Under the pieces are notes generated by a model, which was not told the DNA's origin, searched no databases, and saw only the letters and a program-made list of their open reading frames with translations. A program made the position numbers and the translations under genes. A stretch of DNA of 40,977 nucleotides from Brucella thiophenivorans (GTDB lineage: Bacteria; Pseudomonadota; Alphaproteobacteria; Rhizobiales; Rhizobiaceae): contig NZ_NNRJ01000001.1 in assembly GCF_002252445.1 (NCBI RefSeq), positions 1-40,977 on the forward strand. Reading direction: 5' to 3'. Each line of letters begins with the position of its first letter. Within the stretch, counting starts at the first letter, position 1. This document shows, piece after piece, positions 17,027 to 25,319 of the stretch.

Positions 17027-17677
17027 ATGATGAATACAGTAAATGACGCACTAGTTCAGACACCTCCCAGCCTCAGGATTAACGATCGAGCTCCGGGCTT
17101 CACAGCCCGTTCGACCGCGGGCGAGGTCTCGCTTGCGGGTTATCGGGGCCGCTGGCTGTTGTTATTTTCGCACCCGGCGGACTTCACGTCTGTTTGCACG
17201 AGTGAGTTCATCGCTTTTTCAAGGGCCAGGGAGAAGTTCTCGGCTGTGAATTGTGAGCTAATGGGGTTGTCGGTTGATAGTCTTTATTCACATGTGGCCT
17301 GGCTGCGCGATATCGAACGCAGTTTTGGCGTCAGGGTTGAGTTTCCGTTGATCGAGGATTCGGCGATGGTGATCGCCACAGCGTACGGCATGCTGGACGC
17401 TTCATCCGAAAACAGTAGTACCGTCCGTGCGACTTACGTAATCGACCCTGAAGGCATTGTGCGAGCGATCGTCTGGTATCCAATGAACGTCGGACGGTCG
17501 GTTGACGAACTTCTTCGCCTTGTACAAGCATTGCAAACCTCCGAGAAGGTCGGCGCTCTTGCGCCGGAGGACTGGAGACCCGGGCAACCATTGGTGGAAC
17601 CGGCCGCCTCGTCCCTCGACGAGGCAGCTCAGACGGCCGAGGGTCAAACCTGGTACCATAGGGAGCGGCGGGCGTGA
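17027..17677 (+). CDS. 1-Cys (Prx6-type) peroxiredoxin
   Basis: This 216-aa protein reduces peroxides and possibly hydropersulfides. The peroxidatic motif is HPADFTSVC, with Cys57. Only one other Cys (Cys76) occurs and there is no C-terminal resolving Cys, as in the Prx6 class. The dimer-interface/C-terminal domain ends in the family-typical TWYHRERRA. The gene overlaps the next one by four bases (GTGA), so it is part of the regulator-Blh operon. This links peroxide and reactive-sulfur defence. Confidence 0.9.
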   Translation: MMNTVNDALVQTPPSLRINDRAPGFTARSTAGEVSLAGYRGRWLLLFSHPADFTSVCTSEFIAFSRAREKFSAVNCELMGLSVDSLYSHVAWLRDIERSFGVRVEFPLIEDSAMVIATAYGMLDASSENSSTVRATYVIDPEGIVRAIVWYPMNVGRSVDELLRLVQALQTSEKVGALAPEDWRPGQPLVEPAASSLDEAAQTAEGQTWYHRERRA

Positions 17678-18108
17678 GCAAAGTGATACCCAGGTCGAAA
17701 GCAATGCTGGAAAAATCCATTGGGGCTGCCGAGTTTATGCGCCTGTTCGGCACACCAAGCCGGCTTATGCTGTTGTGGCATATCGCTCAGCAAGAGCGGT
17801 CGGTTGGTGAAATCCAAGATGACCTCGACTTCAAGCAACCGGCACTTTCCCAGCAGCTCGCGGAGCTTCGTCAGGCAGGCGTCGTCCGCACGCGGCGCGC
17901 ATCGCGCCAAATATACTATTCGATTGCAGACGGTCGGGTGGGCATCGTTATGGATATGCTCAGGCTCATGTTTTGCGATCCGGAGCAGGATGGGCGCGCA
18001 GGCGGTCAGGCTGTGACGGACTTGTATCAGCCCGGACCGGTCCCGATGATCAGGTCGACCTTTCCAGGTGAGATGGCGCGGTGGGCGCGTTTGGAACCCG
18101 CAGAATAA
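17674..18108 (+). CDS. bigR: ArsR-family repressor, BigR/SqrR-like, one sensor Cys missing
   Basis: The 144-aa protein starts at a GTG; an ATG at codon 11 is an alternative. The winged-helix core includes ERSVGEIQDDL, KQPALSQQLAELRQAGVV and RRASRQIYYSI. BigR/SqrR regulators sense persulfides by joining two cysteines, one in the LMxLC segment and one after the last core helix. Here the second is kept (LMFC, Cys101), but the first is Trp35 (LMLLWHI). No other Cys exists in the protein. It probably still regulates the neighbouring prx-blh and SQR operons, by a changed mechanism. Confidence 0.85.
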   Translation: MSKVIPRSKAMLEKSIGAAEFMRLFGTPSRLMLLWHIAQQERSVGEIQDDLDFKQPALSQQLAELRQAGVVRTRRASRQIYYSIADGRVGIVMDMLRLMFCDPEQDGRAGGQAVTDLYQPGPVPMIRSTFPGEMARWARLEPAE

Positions 18109-18119
18109 GGAGACCCAGC

Positions 18120-19010
18120 ATGTCACACGCGCCTATCGTCAAATCCTTCTGGGATAAAACTACTGGCAGCTGGCAGTACGTGTTCTACGATGCGTCCACA
18201 ATGAAGGGCGCGATCATCGATCCGGTTTTGGGCTATGACGCGCTGGCAGGCGCGGTCGACACAACTCGCGCGGACGAAATCCTGGCTTATATTGCGATTA
18301 CGGGTATCCAGATCGTTTGGATCCTCGACACACATCCTCACGCTGACCATTTTTCTGCGGCACCGTATCTTAAAGCGAAGCTGAATGCGCCGATGGCAAC
18401 CGGCGAACACGTGACCAAGGTTCAAGCGTTATGGAAGGATATCTATCATCTTAGCGATGAGTTCTGCACCGATGGTTCCCAGTGGGATCGACTGTTCAGG
18501 GATGGTGAGACGTTCGAGGTGGGCCGGATTTCGGTAACGGTTCTGTTTTCGCCCGGCCATACCATGGCGTCGATTACCTATGTGGCAGGTAACGCCGCCT
18601 TCGTGCACGACACATTGATGATGCCAGATAGTGGTTCAAGCCGCGCAGATTTCCCCGGGGGAAGCTCACGCGAGCTCTACCGCAGCATACGACGCATTCT
18701 TGAACTGCCTTCAGATACCAGGATCTTTGTCGGCCATGACTACGCACCAGGAGGCAGGGCGCAAATGTGTGAGGCCAGTGTTGCCGACCACCTCGCCCAT
18801 AACAAACATTTCTTGGGATCACCGAGTGAGGATGACTTTATAAAGGTTCGTGACGCGCGCGACGCTACGTTGCCGTTACCGAAGCTTATGCTCGCCGCTT
18901 TACAGGTCAACATTCGTGGGGGACACGTTCCGGAGCCTGAGAGCAATGGACGGTCGTATCTGAAAATCCCGCTCGGGTACTTTCAGCCGCGCAACGATGG
19001 TCCTGAATGA
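18120..19010 (+). CDS. blh: Blh/ETHE1-type metallo-beta-lactamase-fold persulfide dioxygenase
   Basis: The ATG at 18120 follows AAGGAG and gives 296 aa; the longer frame overlaps the regulator. The metal-binding motif THPHADH (71-77) and the later FSPGHTMASITY and FVGHDYAPGG match sulfur dioxygenases, which convert glutathione persulfide to sulfite with Fe(II). The operon order prx-arsR-blh, with an SQR-like fusion and a TauE exporter opposite, makes a complete sulfide-to-sulfite route. Confidence 0.9.
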   Translation: MSHAPIVKSFWDKTTGSWQYVFYDASTMKGAIIDPVLGYDALAGAVDTTRADEILAYIAITGIQIVWILDTHPHADHFSAAPYLKAKLNAPMATGEHVTKVQALWKDIYHLSDEFCTDGSQWDRLFRDGETFEVGRISVTVLFSPGHTMASITYVAGNAAFVHDTLMMPDSGSSRADFPGGSSRELYRSIRRILELPSDTRIFVGHDYAPGGRAQMCEASVADHLAHNKHFLGSPSEDDFIKVRDARDATLPLPKLMLAALQVNIRGGHVPEPESNGRSYLKIPLGYFQPRNDGPE

Positions 19011-19035
19011 GTGTTAGTTGCCTACCATCGCGAGC

Positions 19036-19853
19036 GGCTGTGTCGTAAAATTTTCAGTCAGTTAACTGCATGCTTATCCTTGGGCACACTGTGCTGCGAG
19101 GCCCGCAAAGACCTGAAATGGCGAACGGTTGTCGTTAGCGAATTGGTCCTTGCGGATCATGTGGGCTACTTCGATCCCTGCGATGGTAGTCGAGGCGGCG
19201 GAATGGAATGCCTTGAAGGCCATCATTGGTTTGGTGATCCGTTTGATAAAGCGGTGGTCTTGCTCAAGGATATTAGTGAGGTATTTTAACTGCCTGATTT
19301 CGATGGTATCACCTGTTCCAGTGAATTTCAGGATCGTTTTAACAGCTTGAAAGCCAGCCAGATTGGCGCCGCTTCTGTAAATGACAACCCTCTCGGGAAC
19401 GCCGTTAGTTGCAATGGCCTTCTTGAAGAAACGCCGCGCCGCGGCCAGATCCCGGCGCTCGGACAGCATGAAATCAAGCGTTTGGCCACCGCGGTCAACA
19501 GTCCGATAAAGATAAGTCCATCGCCTTTTCACCTTGATATAGGTCTCGTCAACGCGCCAGGAACTGGCCGTGCGGCCTTTTCGTATCTGAGCTTGCTCCG
19601 CAATCTGCGGTGAGTAGCGAACCACCCATCGGTTTGGAGTTGCATGATCAACCGAGAGTCCTCGTTCATCAAGGATCTCCTGCAGTTCACGATATGAAAC
19701 TGGGTAGCGAGCGTAAAGGAAGACCGCATGCAGGATCACGCTTTTGGAAAAATATGCGCCTTTGAAATCGACCGTGATCCGCTTCCGCCGCACTAAATTC
19801 CTACATAGTTTCACGTGATAACTCATCAGATGTGAAAAAATTGCGACACAACC
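19036..19853 (-). mobile_element. IS6-family insertion sequence
   Basis: The 818-bp element is bounded by GGCTGTGTCGTAAAA (19036) and, inverted, GGTTGTGTCGCAATT (ending at 19853). The flanking 8 bp (TCGCGAGC and GTTTTGAT) do not match, so the usual IS6 target duplication is missing. This suggests recombination or deletion at one side. An IS110 remnant starts exactly at its right edge. Confidence 0.88.
19074..19826 (-). CDS. IS6-family transposase, catalytic Asp replaced
   Basis: The full-length 250-aa protein has the first catalytic Asp in WRVDETYIKVKRRW and the Glu in NILEQDHRFIKR. The second motif is normally (I/T)DK-SGAN-like, but here it reads VVIYRSGANLAG: Tyr replaces the catalytic Asp and Arg the following Lys. 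The coding frame is otherwise intact. The enzyme is therefore predicted to be inactive, although it could still bind the ends. Confidence 0.9.
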   Translation of the reverse strand: MSYHVKLCRNLVRRKRITVDFKGAYFSKSVILHAVFLYARYPVSYRELQEILDERGLSVDHATPNRWVVRYSPQIAEQAQIRKGRTASSWRVDETYIKVKRRWTYLYRTVDRGGQTLDFMLSERRDLAAARRFFKKAIATNGVPERVVIYRSGANLAGFQAVKTILKFTGTGDTIEIRQLKYLTNILEQDHRFIKRITKPMMAFKAFHSAASTTIAGIEVAHMIRKDQFANDNRSPFQVFAGLAAQCAQG

Positions 19854-20045
19854 GTTTTGATGATCGCATCCGCGAACTCGTTAACGATATCGCGGAGTTG
19901 CTTGAGATCATGGAACCTTTGTTGTTATCAGCACGGCAAAAGCTGCACGATTCATTCACGGTACTCTACAGCAAGCTCTTGACGATCGTGCTTGAGGACA
20001 GGGCATGCAACGGTTAATGACAATCCCTAGCGTCGGCCCACAGGA
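19854..20045 (+). pseudogene. IS110-family transposase remnant
   Basis: The frame reads RFDDRIRELVNDIAELLEIM, then EPLLLSARQKLHDSF and LLTIVLEDRAC. After a one-base shift it gives RLMTIPSVGP, the helix-hairpin-helix signature of IS110 transposases (usually LMTIPGVGP). The N-terminal catalytic domain is absent, cut by the IS6 element, and the C-terminus is lost. The next ~80 bp up to the following IS show nothing recognisable. Confidence 0.7.
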
Positions 20046-20121
20046 GCAAAAGCCTATCTGCCGCAGTAACGGTTGCAATACCTTGAAAGGAATCGAACCG
20101 CTACAACAGCCGGCCAAAAGC

Positions 20122-20903
20122 CTAGGCCGTGTGGACGGATTTGATTAAGATGAAAACCGCTGCGATTGCGACGATTGATCGGAAGTTTCTTGCTGTTTTC
20201 TCGCAAAGTAAAGCGACACGTTTGAACCGTTTGAGCTTCCCCATCATTTGTTCGATACGTGCGCGGCCTCGATAAAGTGCTACGGCAAAATGTTTTGGAA
20301 TATTCCGCCTGTTTGATCTGTAAGGGATCACTGGAATAGCGCCAGCCATTGGCGCAGTCTCTCGATTGTCATCGCTATCATAACCCTTATCAGCAATGAT
20401 AGCGCGGTGCGTGATTTGAGGACCTGTTTCCATGAGGCTTTTAAACTGTTTGCTATCGGACGCTTCACCACCGGTCAGTTCAAACCCAAGGGGCTGACCA
20501 TTTCGGTCGGTTTTCAGATGGATTTTGGTACCAAACCCTCCACGCGAACGCCCGAGCGCTTGGCCTTCCTGCCCCCTTTTGCACCGGCTGCCGAAACATG
20601 GGCGCGAATGACGGTGCTATCGAACATAGCAATCAGATGAGCGCTTTCATCAAGCCCAGCTAAAATGGAGAAATAGTCTTCGAAAATACCTGCTTTCCCC
20701 AAGCGGTCAAAACGCTTCCATATGCTGTTCCAATTACCATACCGTTCCGGCAGTGCTCGCCACGAGATGTTGTGGAGGGTGAAATAATGTAGCGCTTCAA
20801 GGAATAGACGGTCATTTTTGGCTTTCGCGCCAACGGCTGGCAGACAAGCGCGGAAAACCTCCAGTGCCAGTTCATAGTCACTCTCTGCCATCTTGGTGCA
20901 CAT
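20122..20903 (-). CDS. IS427-like transposase, made by -1 frameshifting
   Basis: OrfA runs from MCTKMAESDYELALEV (20903) to a stop at 20514. OrfB continues in the -1 frame with RSRGGFGTKIHLKTDRNG and ends with YRGRARIEQMMGKLKR and FILIKSVHTA. The frames meet at AAAAGGGGG (20572-20580, minus strand), a typical slippery run of this group. After a -1 slip the fusion reads GQEGQALGRSRGG without interruption. The DDE residues lie in AMFDST, IIADKGYDS and RIEQ. It is probably active and may mobilise copy 1. Confidence 0.85.
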
Positions 20904-21000
20904 TGCCGACCACCAAACACGTCGACAACATATGAATCACCTCAAGTGATAATCTGGAACCCCAAAACTTATACCTGAGTCAATTCGTCCACACGGCCTA
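20123..21000 (-). mobile_element. IS5-superfamily (IS427-like) element, copy 2
   Basis: Perfect inverted repeats GGCCGTGTGGACG/CGTCCACACGGCC bound 874 bp (20125-20998), with TA at each side. It is the longer relative of the element at 126-726. Its right TA is also the left TA of the next IS, so the two elements are joined end to end. Its open frames look intact, if a frameshift is made (see transposase). Confidence 0.9.
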
Positions 21001-21838
21001 GGCTCAGGACCCATTGATTTTAGAGTTATGAACTGATTCAGTTTCGCTTGAGGAGACTGATCGATGAGTAATCTATACTGGCTGAGTGAAGGACAAATGG
21101 CACGCCTTCGTCCCTTTTTTCCCAAGAGCCATGGACGTCCACGCGTTGATGATAGGCATGTCTTGAGTGGAATTATCTTCATTCTTCGCAATGGGTTACG
21201 GTGGTGTGATGCTCCTCGGGAATACGGGTCCTGTAAAACGCTCTATAATCGTTGGAACCGTTGGTGTCACAAGGGGATATTTGCTCATATATTGGAAGGC
21301 CTGTCTTCCAAGTCGTCGGTCGGCAGGACCGGATGATGGATGCGACCTATTTAAAAGCACACCGCACGGCTTCAAGCCTACGGTTAAAAAAGGGGCGACG
21401 GACGCCTGATCGGTCGGACGAAAGGTGGCATGAATACCAAATTGCACGCCGTCACCGATACGCAAGGGCGTCCCATCAGGTTACACGTTACGGCGGGACA
21501 AATCAGCGACTATACCGGAGCTGCAGTCTTAATCGAGACGTTACCGAAGGTCGACTGGCTTCCTGCTGACAGAGGCTATGATGCTGACTGGTTCAGAAAA
21601 CAGTTAAAAGACAAAGAGATAAAGCCGTGCATCCCGGGGCGCAAAAACCGCAAGAAGGCTATCAAGTATGACAAACATCGATACAAGCGGCGCAATCGTA
21701 TCGAAATTATGTTTGGCAAACTGAAAGACTGGCGAAGAATTGCCACCCGTTATGATCACTGCCCGATCGTGTTCCGCGCAGCAATAGATCTCGCAGCAGC
21801 CGTTATATTCTGGCTCGGCAAGGAATGAGTCCTGAGCC
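21001..21838 (+). mobile_element. Second IS5-superfamily element
   Basis: The ends are GGCTCAGGACCCAT (21001) and ATGAGTCCTGAGCC (to 21838), with TA on both sides. The 838-bp element is distinct in sequence from the one on its left. One element must have used the terminal TA of the other as its target. To the right lies an istB-like remnant. Confidence 0.88.
21064..21828 (+). pseudogene. IS5-superfamily transposase, frameshifted
   Basis: The N-terminal segment (MSNLYWLSEGQMARLRPFFP) is open to a stop at 21336. The DATYLKAHRTASSL part is in another frame. From GRLIGRTKGGMNTKL the reading returns to the first frame and runs to FWLGKE. The second switch lies at AAAAAAGGGG (about 21387), which may be a programmed slip site. 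The first, at about 21300-21318, has no such run and looks like a one-base indel. The catalytic segments (MDATY, LPADRGYDAD, RRNRIEIMFGKLKD) are preserved, but the enzyme is probably not made. Confidence 0.75.
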
Positions 21839-21840
21839 TA

Positions 21841-21971
21841 AGGTGAGTGAGACGGTCGAGCAGAGCAATCGTCATGTTCGCATCGCCGAAGACGGGAAGC
21901 GAAATCTCGCGACCAGGGAAGCTGACTGCGCACCCTTTCCGCGCCTGGCGGACCGATAAAACAAGATTCAT
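21841..21971 (-). pseudogene. Probable IS21 istB 3' remnant
   Basis: On the minus strand the frame reads GREISLPVFGDANMTIALLD then RLTH. This resembles the end of IstB helper ATPases (VFGDAKMTTALLDRLTHH). It is broken off at the IS5 end. Only some 40 codons remain, so the call rests on a short match. Confidence 0.5.
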
Positions 21972-22060
21972 TAGAAGCCCCCCTACCTTATCTTAGAGAA
22001 CCGCTCAATTTATGGCTGATCCACCACTACCCCATCCGAGACACCAGCGCTTGCCGCTGT

Positions 22061-22960
22061 TCAAATTTTACGAATAAACGAGAGCATTATCTCACGACAT
22101 AAGTCAGGTTTTTCGATCTGGAGCAAATGCCCTGCTCCTTCTACTCCATGATATTCGTAGCATCCCTCTTGCGCCAACGCCTCGTTAGCAGGTCCTGTAG
22201 GTGGCCCCTTGGCTCGAGAAGGATCCGCGCCAACTAAAAGTGTTGGCACCCCTAGTTCGCTTGCAGCCGGCCAAAGATCAAGCGTTAGAGCTCCAAGATA
22301 TATGGCCGACTCCAGTTCGCGGCGACAGGACAATTCGAAACCGCCTTCACCCAGCGGGCGTAGCACGGCCTCTGCCATGTCGCGCCGAGCCTGCGGCTGC
22401 CAGCGGGCGCTGGCGCGCGCTTCGGAATATTGTGCTTCAAGCTCATCAATTGAAGCAAATCGGTCCTGTCTATCGGCGGCCCACGCAATAAGCTTGAGCT
22501 CAAACTCGCGCATAGGCTCATACAGATGATGTCCCCTCGGCGGGACGCTCGGCGGATCAAACAGCACCAGCGCATCGAACGGCGAGCCAAACTGCACGGC
22601 ATTCTTCATCGCCGAACGTGCTGACATGGAATGGAAAATCCCGACGGACCTCGCCGCACCGATGCGGCCGACGACGCCCTCGTGAATCGAAGTGATGTCA
22701 AGGGCGAATTGACCGTAATTGTGGCCGTCGGCGCCCGTTGCGACATTGCGACCATGGTTGCGCATATCGAACAGGACGACATCGTAGTCATCCAGAAGTG
22801 GCTCCCAGAAAATCCTGTAGCCGTCGACGGCAAAACCGTTGCCATGTGTAATGTACAGGCGTAGCGCCCCCGGGCGGGCATAATGGCGGATGACGATCTC
22901 TGCGCCATCGGACATAGGAACCGAAAAAACGTCAGGCTTCATAGCAGTATATCCATTCAT
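22061..22960 (-). CDS. Alpha/beta hydrolase with unusual nucleophile elbow
   Basis: This 299-aa protein (or 293 aa from the second Met) has the alpha/beta-hydrolase frame: an oxyanion-hole YITHGNGFA, VVLFDMRNHGRN, and a C-terminal GAGHLLQIEKPD carrying the catalytic His. The elbow is IFHSMSARS, not the usual GxSxG, so Gly is replaced on both sides of the presumed nucleophile. The start has only weak ribosome sites. It is the last gene of the seven-gene catabolic operon. It may hydrolyse an ester, lactone or C-C bond of a ring-cleavage product. Substrate unknown. Confidence 0.85.
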   Translation of the reverse strand: MNGYTAMKPDVFSVPMSDGAEIVIRHYARPGALRLYITHGNGFAVDGYRIFWEPLLDDYDVVLFDMRNHGRNVATGADGHNYGQFALDITSIHEGVVGRIGAARSVGIFHSMSARSAMKNAVQFGSPFDALVLFDPPSVPPRGHHLYEPMREFELKLIAWAADRQDRFASIDELEAQYSEARASARWQPQARRDMAEAVLRPLGEGGFELSCRRELESAIYLGALTLDLWPAASELGVPTLLVGADPSRAKGPPTGPANEALAQEGCYEYHGVEGAGHLLQIEKPDLCREIMLSFIRKI

Positions 22961-23001
22961 TCAGCAAGACAGGCCCTGGTTTGGCCAGTACAATGCTGGG
23001 C

Positions 23002-23799
23002 TTAAGCATCAGGGTGCCGTTCAAGCCACGATTCGATCGCGGCCAATACTGCGGCTGGATTCTCCAACGCGCTGATATGACCCGCATCGGGAATGACAAC
23101 GTGTTCGCCCCGCGGGATCTTTCGGGCACCTTCGGCAAGGAAATGCGGTGGAGCGCCTTTGTCTTTATCACCCCCCAGCAGCAGCGTTGGAACAGGTATG
23201 CGATGCAGGTCGAGACCGTACGAGAGTGTTTTTAGTGCCTCACAGCAACCTTCATGCCCCGCCAGACTTGTGGTACGGATCATCTCGCGCACGCGGTCCA
23301 GCACTGGGGGATTTGCCGCGAGGGTTTCGGGTGTAAACCAGCGTTCAATCGTCGATTCTACCACACCCTCCATGCCGTAAATACGCGCCTTGTCGATGCG
23401 GGATTGAAAATATGCTGCGTATTCGGGTGGAGCATCGGGCCTGGAGTCACAGGCGATAATAGTGTGCAGCCGGTCTGGATGGTGGACGCCCAGCCCATAG
23501 CCAATCATACCGCCGATCGACAGGCCGATCCAGTGACTGCGCTTTACGCCCAGTTCGCCCCAGATCCCGAGTACATCATCGATAAGCATAGGGAAATCAT
23601 AGGGGCCTGCAACGACTTCGCTCAGTCCATGGCCGCGCTGATCGTAGCGGAGCACCCGGTAACGGGTCGACAAGGCTAACGCGATCTCGTCCCAAAGGGT
23701 CAAGTTGTTGGCGAGCGCGTGAGATAGGGTAACCCACGGGGCCCCTTCGGGCCCCTCGATATCACAGTTGAAGTCTACGCCGTTGGAGCGGACGATCAT
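23002..23799 (-). CDS. PcaD-like alpha/beta hydrolase (enol-lactonase type)
   Basis: The start MIVRSNGVDFNCDIEG follows AAAGG and gives 265 aa. The pattern is that of 3-oxoadipate enol-lactonases: VTLSHALANNLTLWDE, YDQRGHGLSE, nucleophile GLSIGGM (Ser94), LGGDKDKGAPP (acid region) and IPDAGHISALENP (His). It begins 13 bp after the cupin stop, so the genes are co-transcribed. Family members hydrolyse enol-lactones formed after aromatic ring cleavage, but related proteins act on esters, so the exact reaction is open. Confidence 0.87.
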   Translation of the reverse strand: MIVRSNGVDFNCDIEGPEGAPWVTLSHALANNLTLWDEIALALSTRYRVLRYDQRGHGLSEVVAGPYDFPMLIDDVLGIWGELGVKRSHWIGLSIGGMIGYGLGVHHPDRLHTIIACDSRPDAPPEYAAYFQSRIDKARIYGMEGVVESTIERWFTPETLAANPPVLDRVREMIRTTSLAGHEGCCEALKTLSYGLDLHRIPVPTLLLGGDKDKGAPPHFLAEGARKIPRGEHVVIPDAGHISALENPAAVLAAIESWLERHPDA

Positions 23800-23812
23800 G
23801 GCCTGCACCTTT

Positions 23813-24283
23813 CTACTTATCTTCAGCGACATATTTCAGCGCTTCGGTGATTTTGAGCTCGACCAAGACATTCTCCGCTTCGGATTCCTCGCAAAGCGTC
23901 GAGCGATGAGCAATCCCCTTAGGAATCAGCATCATATCGCCTGGGCGTAAAATACGGACACCCATTTCCGTTTCCCAGCGCAGCGCACCCTTGACGCAAA
24001 AGATGATTTCGTGCGCATCGGCGTTGCGGTGCCAGAAGCCCATGTCTTCCTTGCTGCGCTTGGACAGATCGATCTTGACCGTGGTCGAATCGTACATGCG
24101 CAGCGGCTTGCCATCGGCAAGGCCGTAGTTCGATGGCTGAAATCTCTCGTCGAAGATATTGAAGACGCGAAGTGCCTCCGCGAATTCCAGTACCCCTCCA
24201 TTGATCATGGGGGACGTGTCGCGCTGCAAAACGACATTTTTTCCATCGACAGTGATTACTTCGCGGGTTGGTTGATCAGACAT
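23813..24283 (-). CDS. Cupin-domain protein (possible dioxygenase)
   Basis: The start MSDQPTREVITVDG lies behind GAGGAG (156 aa). The two cupin motifs are clear: FWHRNADAHEIIFCVKG (His85, His91, Glu92) and RPGDMMLIPKGIAHRST (His126), giving a complete metal site. The fold resembles the cupin domain of homogentisate and 3-hydroxyanthranilate dioxygenases. Between the molybdenum hydroxylase and two hydrolases, ring cleavage or an isomerase role would fit. The sequence does not prove an enzyme. Confidence 0.85.
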   Translation of the reverse strand: MSDQPTREVITVDGKNVVLQRDTSPMINGGVLEFAEALRVFNIFDERFQPSNYGLADGKPLRMYDSTTVKIDLSKRSKEDMGFWHRNADAHEIIFCVKGALRWETEMGVRILRPGDMMLIPKGIAHRSTLCEESEAENVLVELKITEALKYVAEDK

Positions 24284-24311
24284 TTGGTTCTCCTCGTTAA
24301 GATGTAGCAAT

Positions 24312-25319
24312 TCAGGATAAGGAATAGGATATGGTGCCATCAAAGCCTGCGCGTCGATTGACTAGGCCCTTGAACGTCAAGTGATTTAAGTGCGCCAGTG
24401 CTTCACCCATGGCGAAACTGAACTGATGACCGTCGAGATTAGGCCGGAATAAGGAGCCCAACATGGCCGCGGCCGTAGAGGGTCCCTCGTCCAGCAGGGA
24501 ACGAACTTGAACAAGGCGGTTAGCGTGATGGCCGACGATCTCATGAACCCTTGAAGGCGCATCTTCAAACGGATCGCGATGCGAGGGTAAGACAAGAGTT
24601 CGGCTCGTAGTGATTTCGGCCAGTCGCTGCAGCGATTCAAGAAATTCGGAGAGTGGGTCGGCAAGGGGCTCCCATGGCCACACGCTGATATTGGGTGTGA
24701 TCTTAGGGAGTAACTGATCCCCGGCAATGAGAATATCGTCGGTGCTGGAATATAACATGACGAGATCAGGGGAATGGCCCCGGCCTGTCAGCACGGTCCA
24801 ACAGCGCCATCCGATGGATAAAGAGTCTCCCGCACGAATACGATCAAAGCTATCGGGGAGCGATACATTTGAATGATAAAGATGGGTTTCTGCGAGAAAA
24901 CGACTCAATTGCTCCGCGGAGGCCCCGTTCTGGCGAAAGAATGAAGTCCTTAACTCGACATCGTCGCTATAAAGCCCACTTTGAGCAACGTTAGCCGCCA
25001 TCCACTCCATTAGAGTCATTTGGGGCCTTACGTTCCAGCGAGAGCTGACGAAGCCTGCGTTCCCCACGTGGTCCGGATGAAAATGCGTCACAATGAAACG
25101 TGTCAAGGACCGCCGTGGGAACAAATATGCCCATGCGTCTTCGATGACACGTCTTGTTTCGGAATTGCTAACGCCGCAATCTATCATGGCGAAGCCTTCG
25201 TCATCTTCCAGCAGCCAAATATTGACCTGACCTAAACCGATGAAGGGGACAGGCACACTAAGGCGGTAGATACCCGTTGCGACCTCAGTTGGCCTTATCT
25301 CGAGGATGCGCTCAATCAA
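24312..25319 (-). CDS. MBL-fold metallo-hydrolase
   Basis: This 335-aa metallo-beta-lactamase-fold protein has the binding motif THFHPDHVG (78-86), a downstream GRGHSPD, ILIAGDQLLPK and LPSHRDPFEDA. The C-terminal ~70 residues are helical. Its ATG overlaps the stop of the 2Fe-2S subunit gene by four bases. It could hydrolyse a thioester, lactone or amide formed in the pathway. The family is too broad to say more. Confidence 0.87.
   Translation of the reverse strand: MIERILEIRPTEVATGIYRLSVPVPFIGLGQVNIWLLEDDEGFAMIDCGVSNSETRRVIEDAWAYLFPRRSLTRFIVTHFHPDHVGNAGFVSSRWNVRPQMTLMEWMAANVAQSGLYSDDVELRTSFFRQNGASAEQLSRFLAETHLYHSNVSLPDSFDRIRAGDSLSIGWRCWTVLTGRGHSPDLVMLYSSTDDILIAGDQLLPKITPNISVWPWEPLADPLSEFLESLQRLAEITTSRTLVLPSHRDPFEDAPSRVHEIVGHHANRLVQVRSLLDEGPSTAAAMLGSLFRPNLDGHQFSFAMGEALAHLNHLTFKGLVNRRAGFDGTISYSLS

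Noticed and set aside
19036..21971. Composite transposon carrying the IS6 and IS5 elements as a unit
   Set aside because: The elements belong to different families, carry no cargo between them, and the IS6 copy lacks matching flanks.
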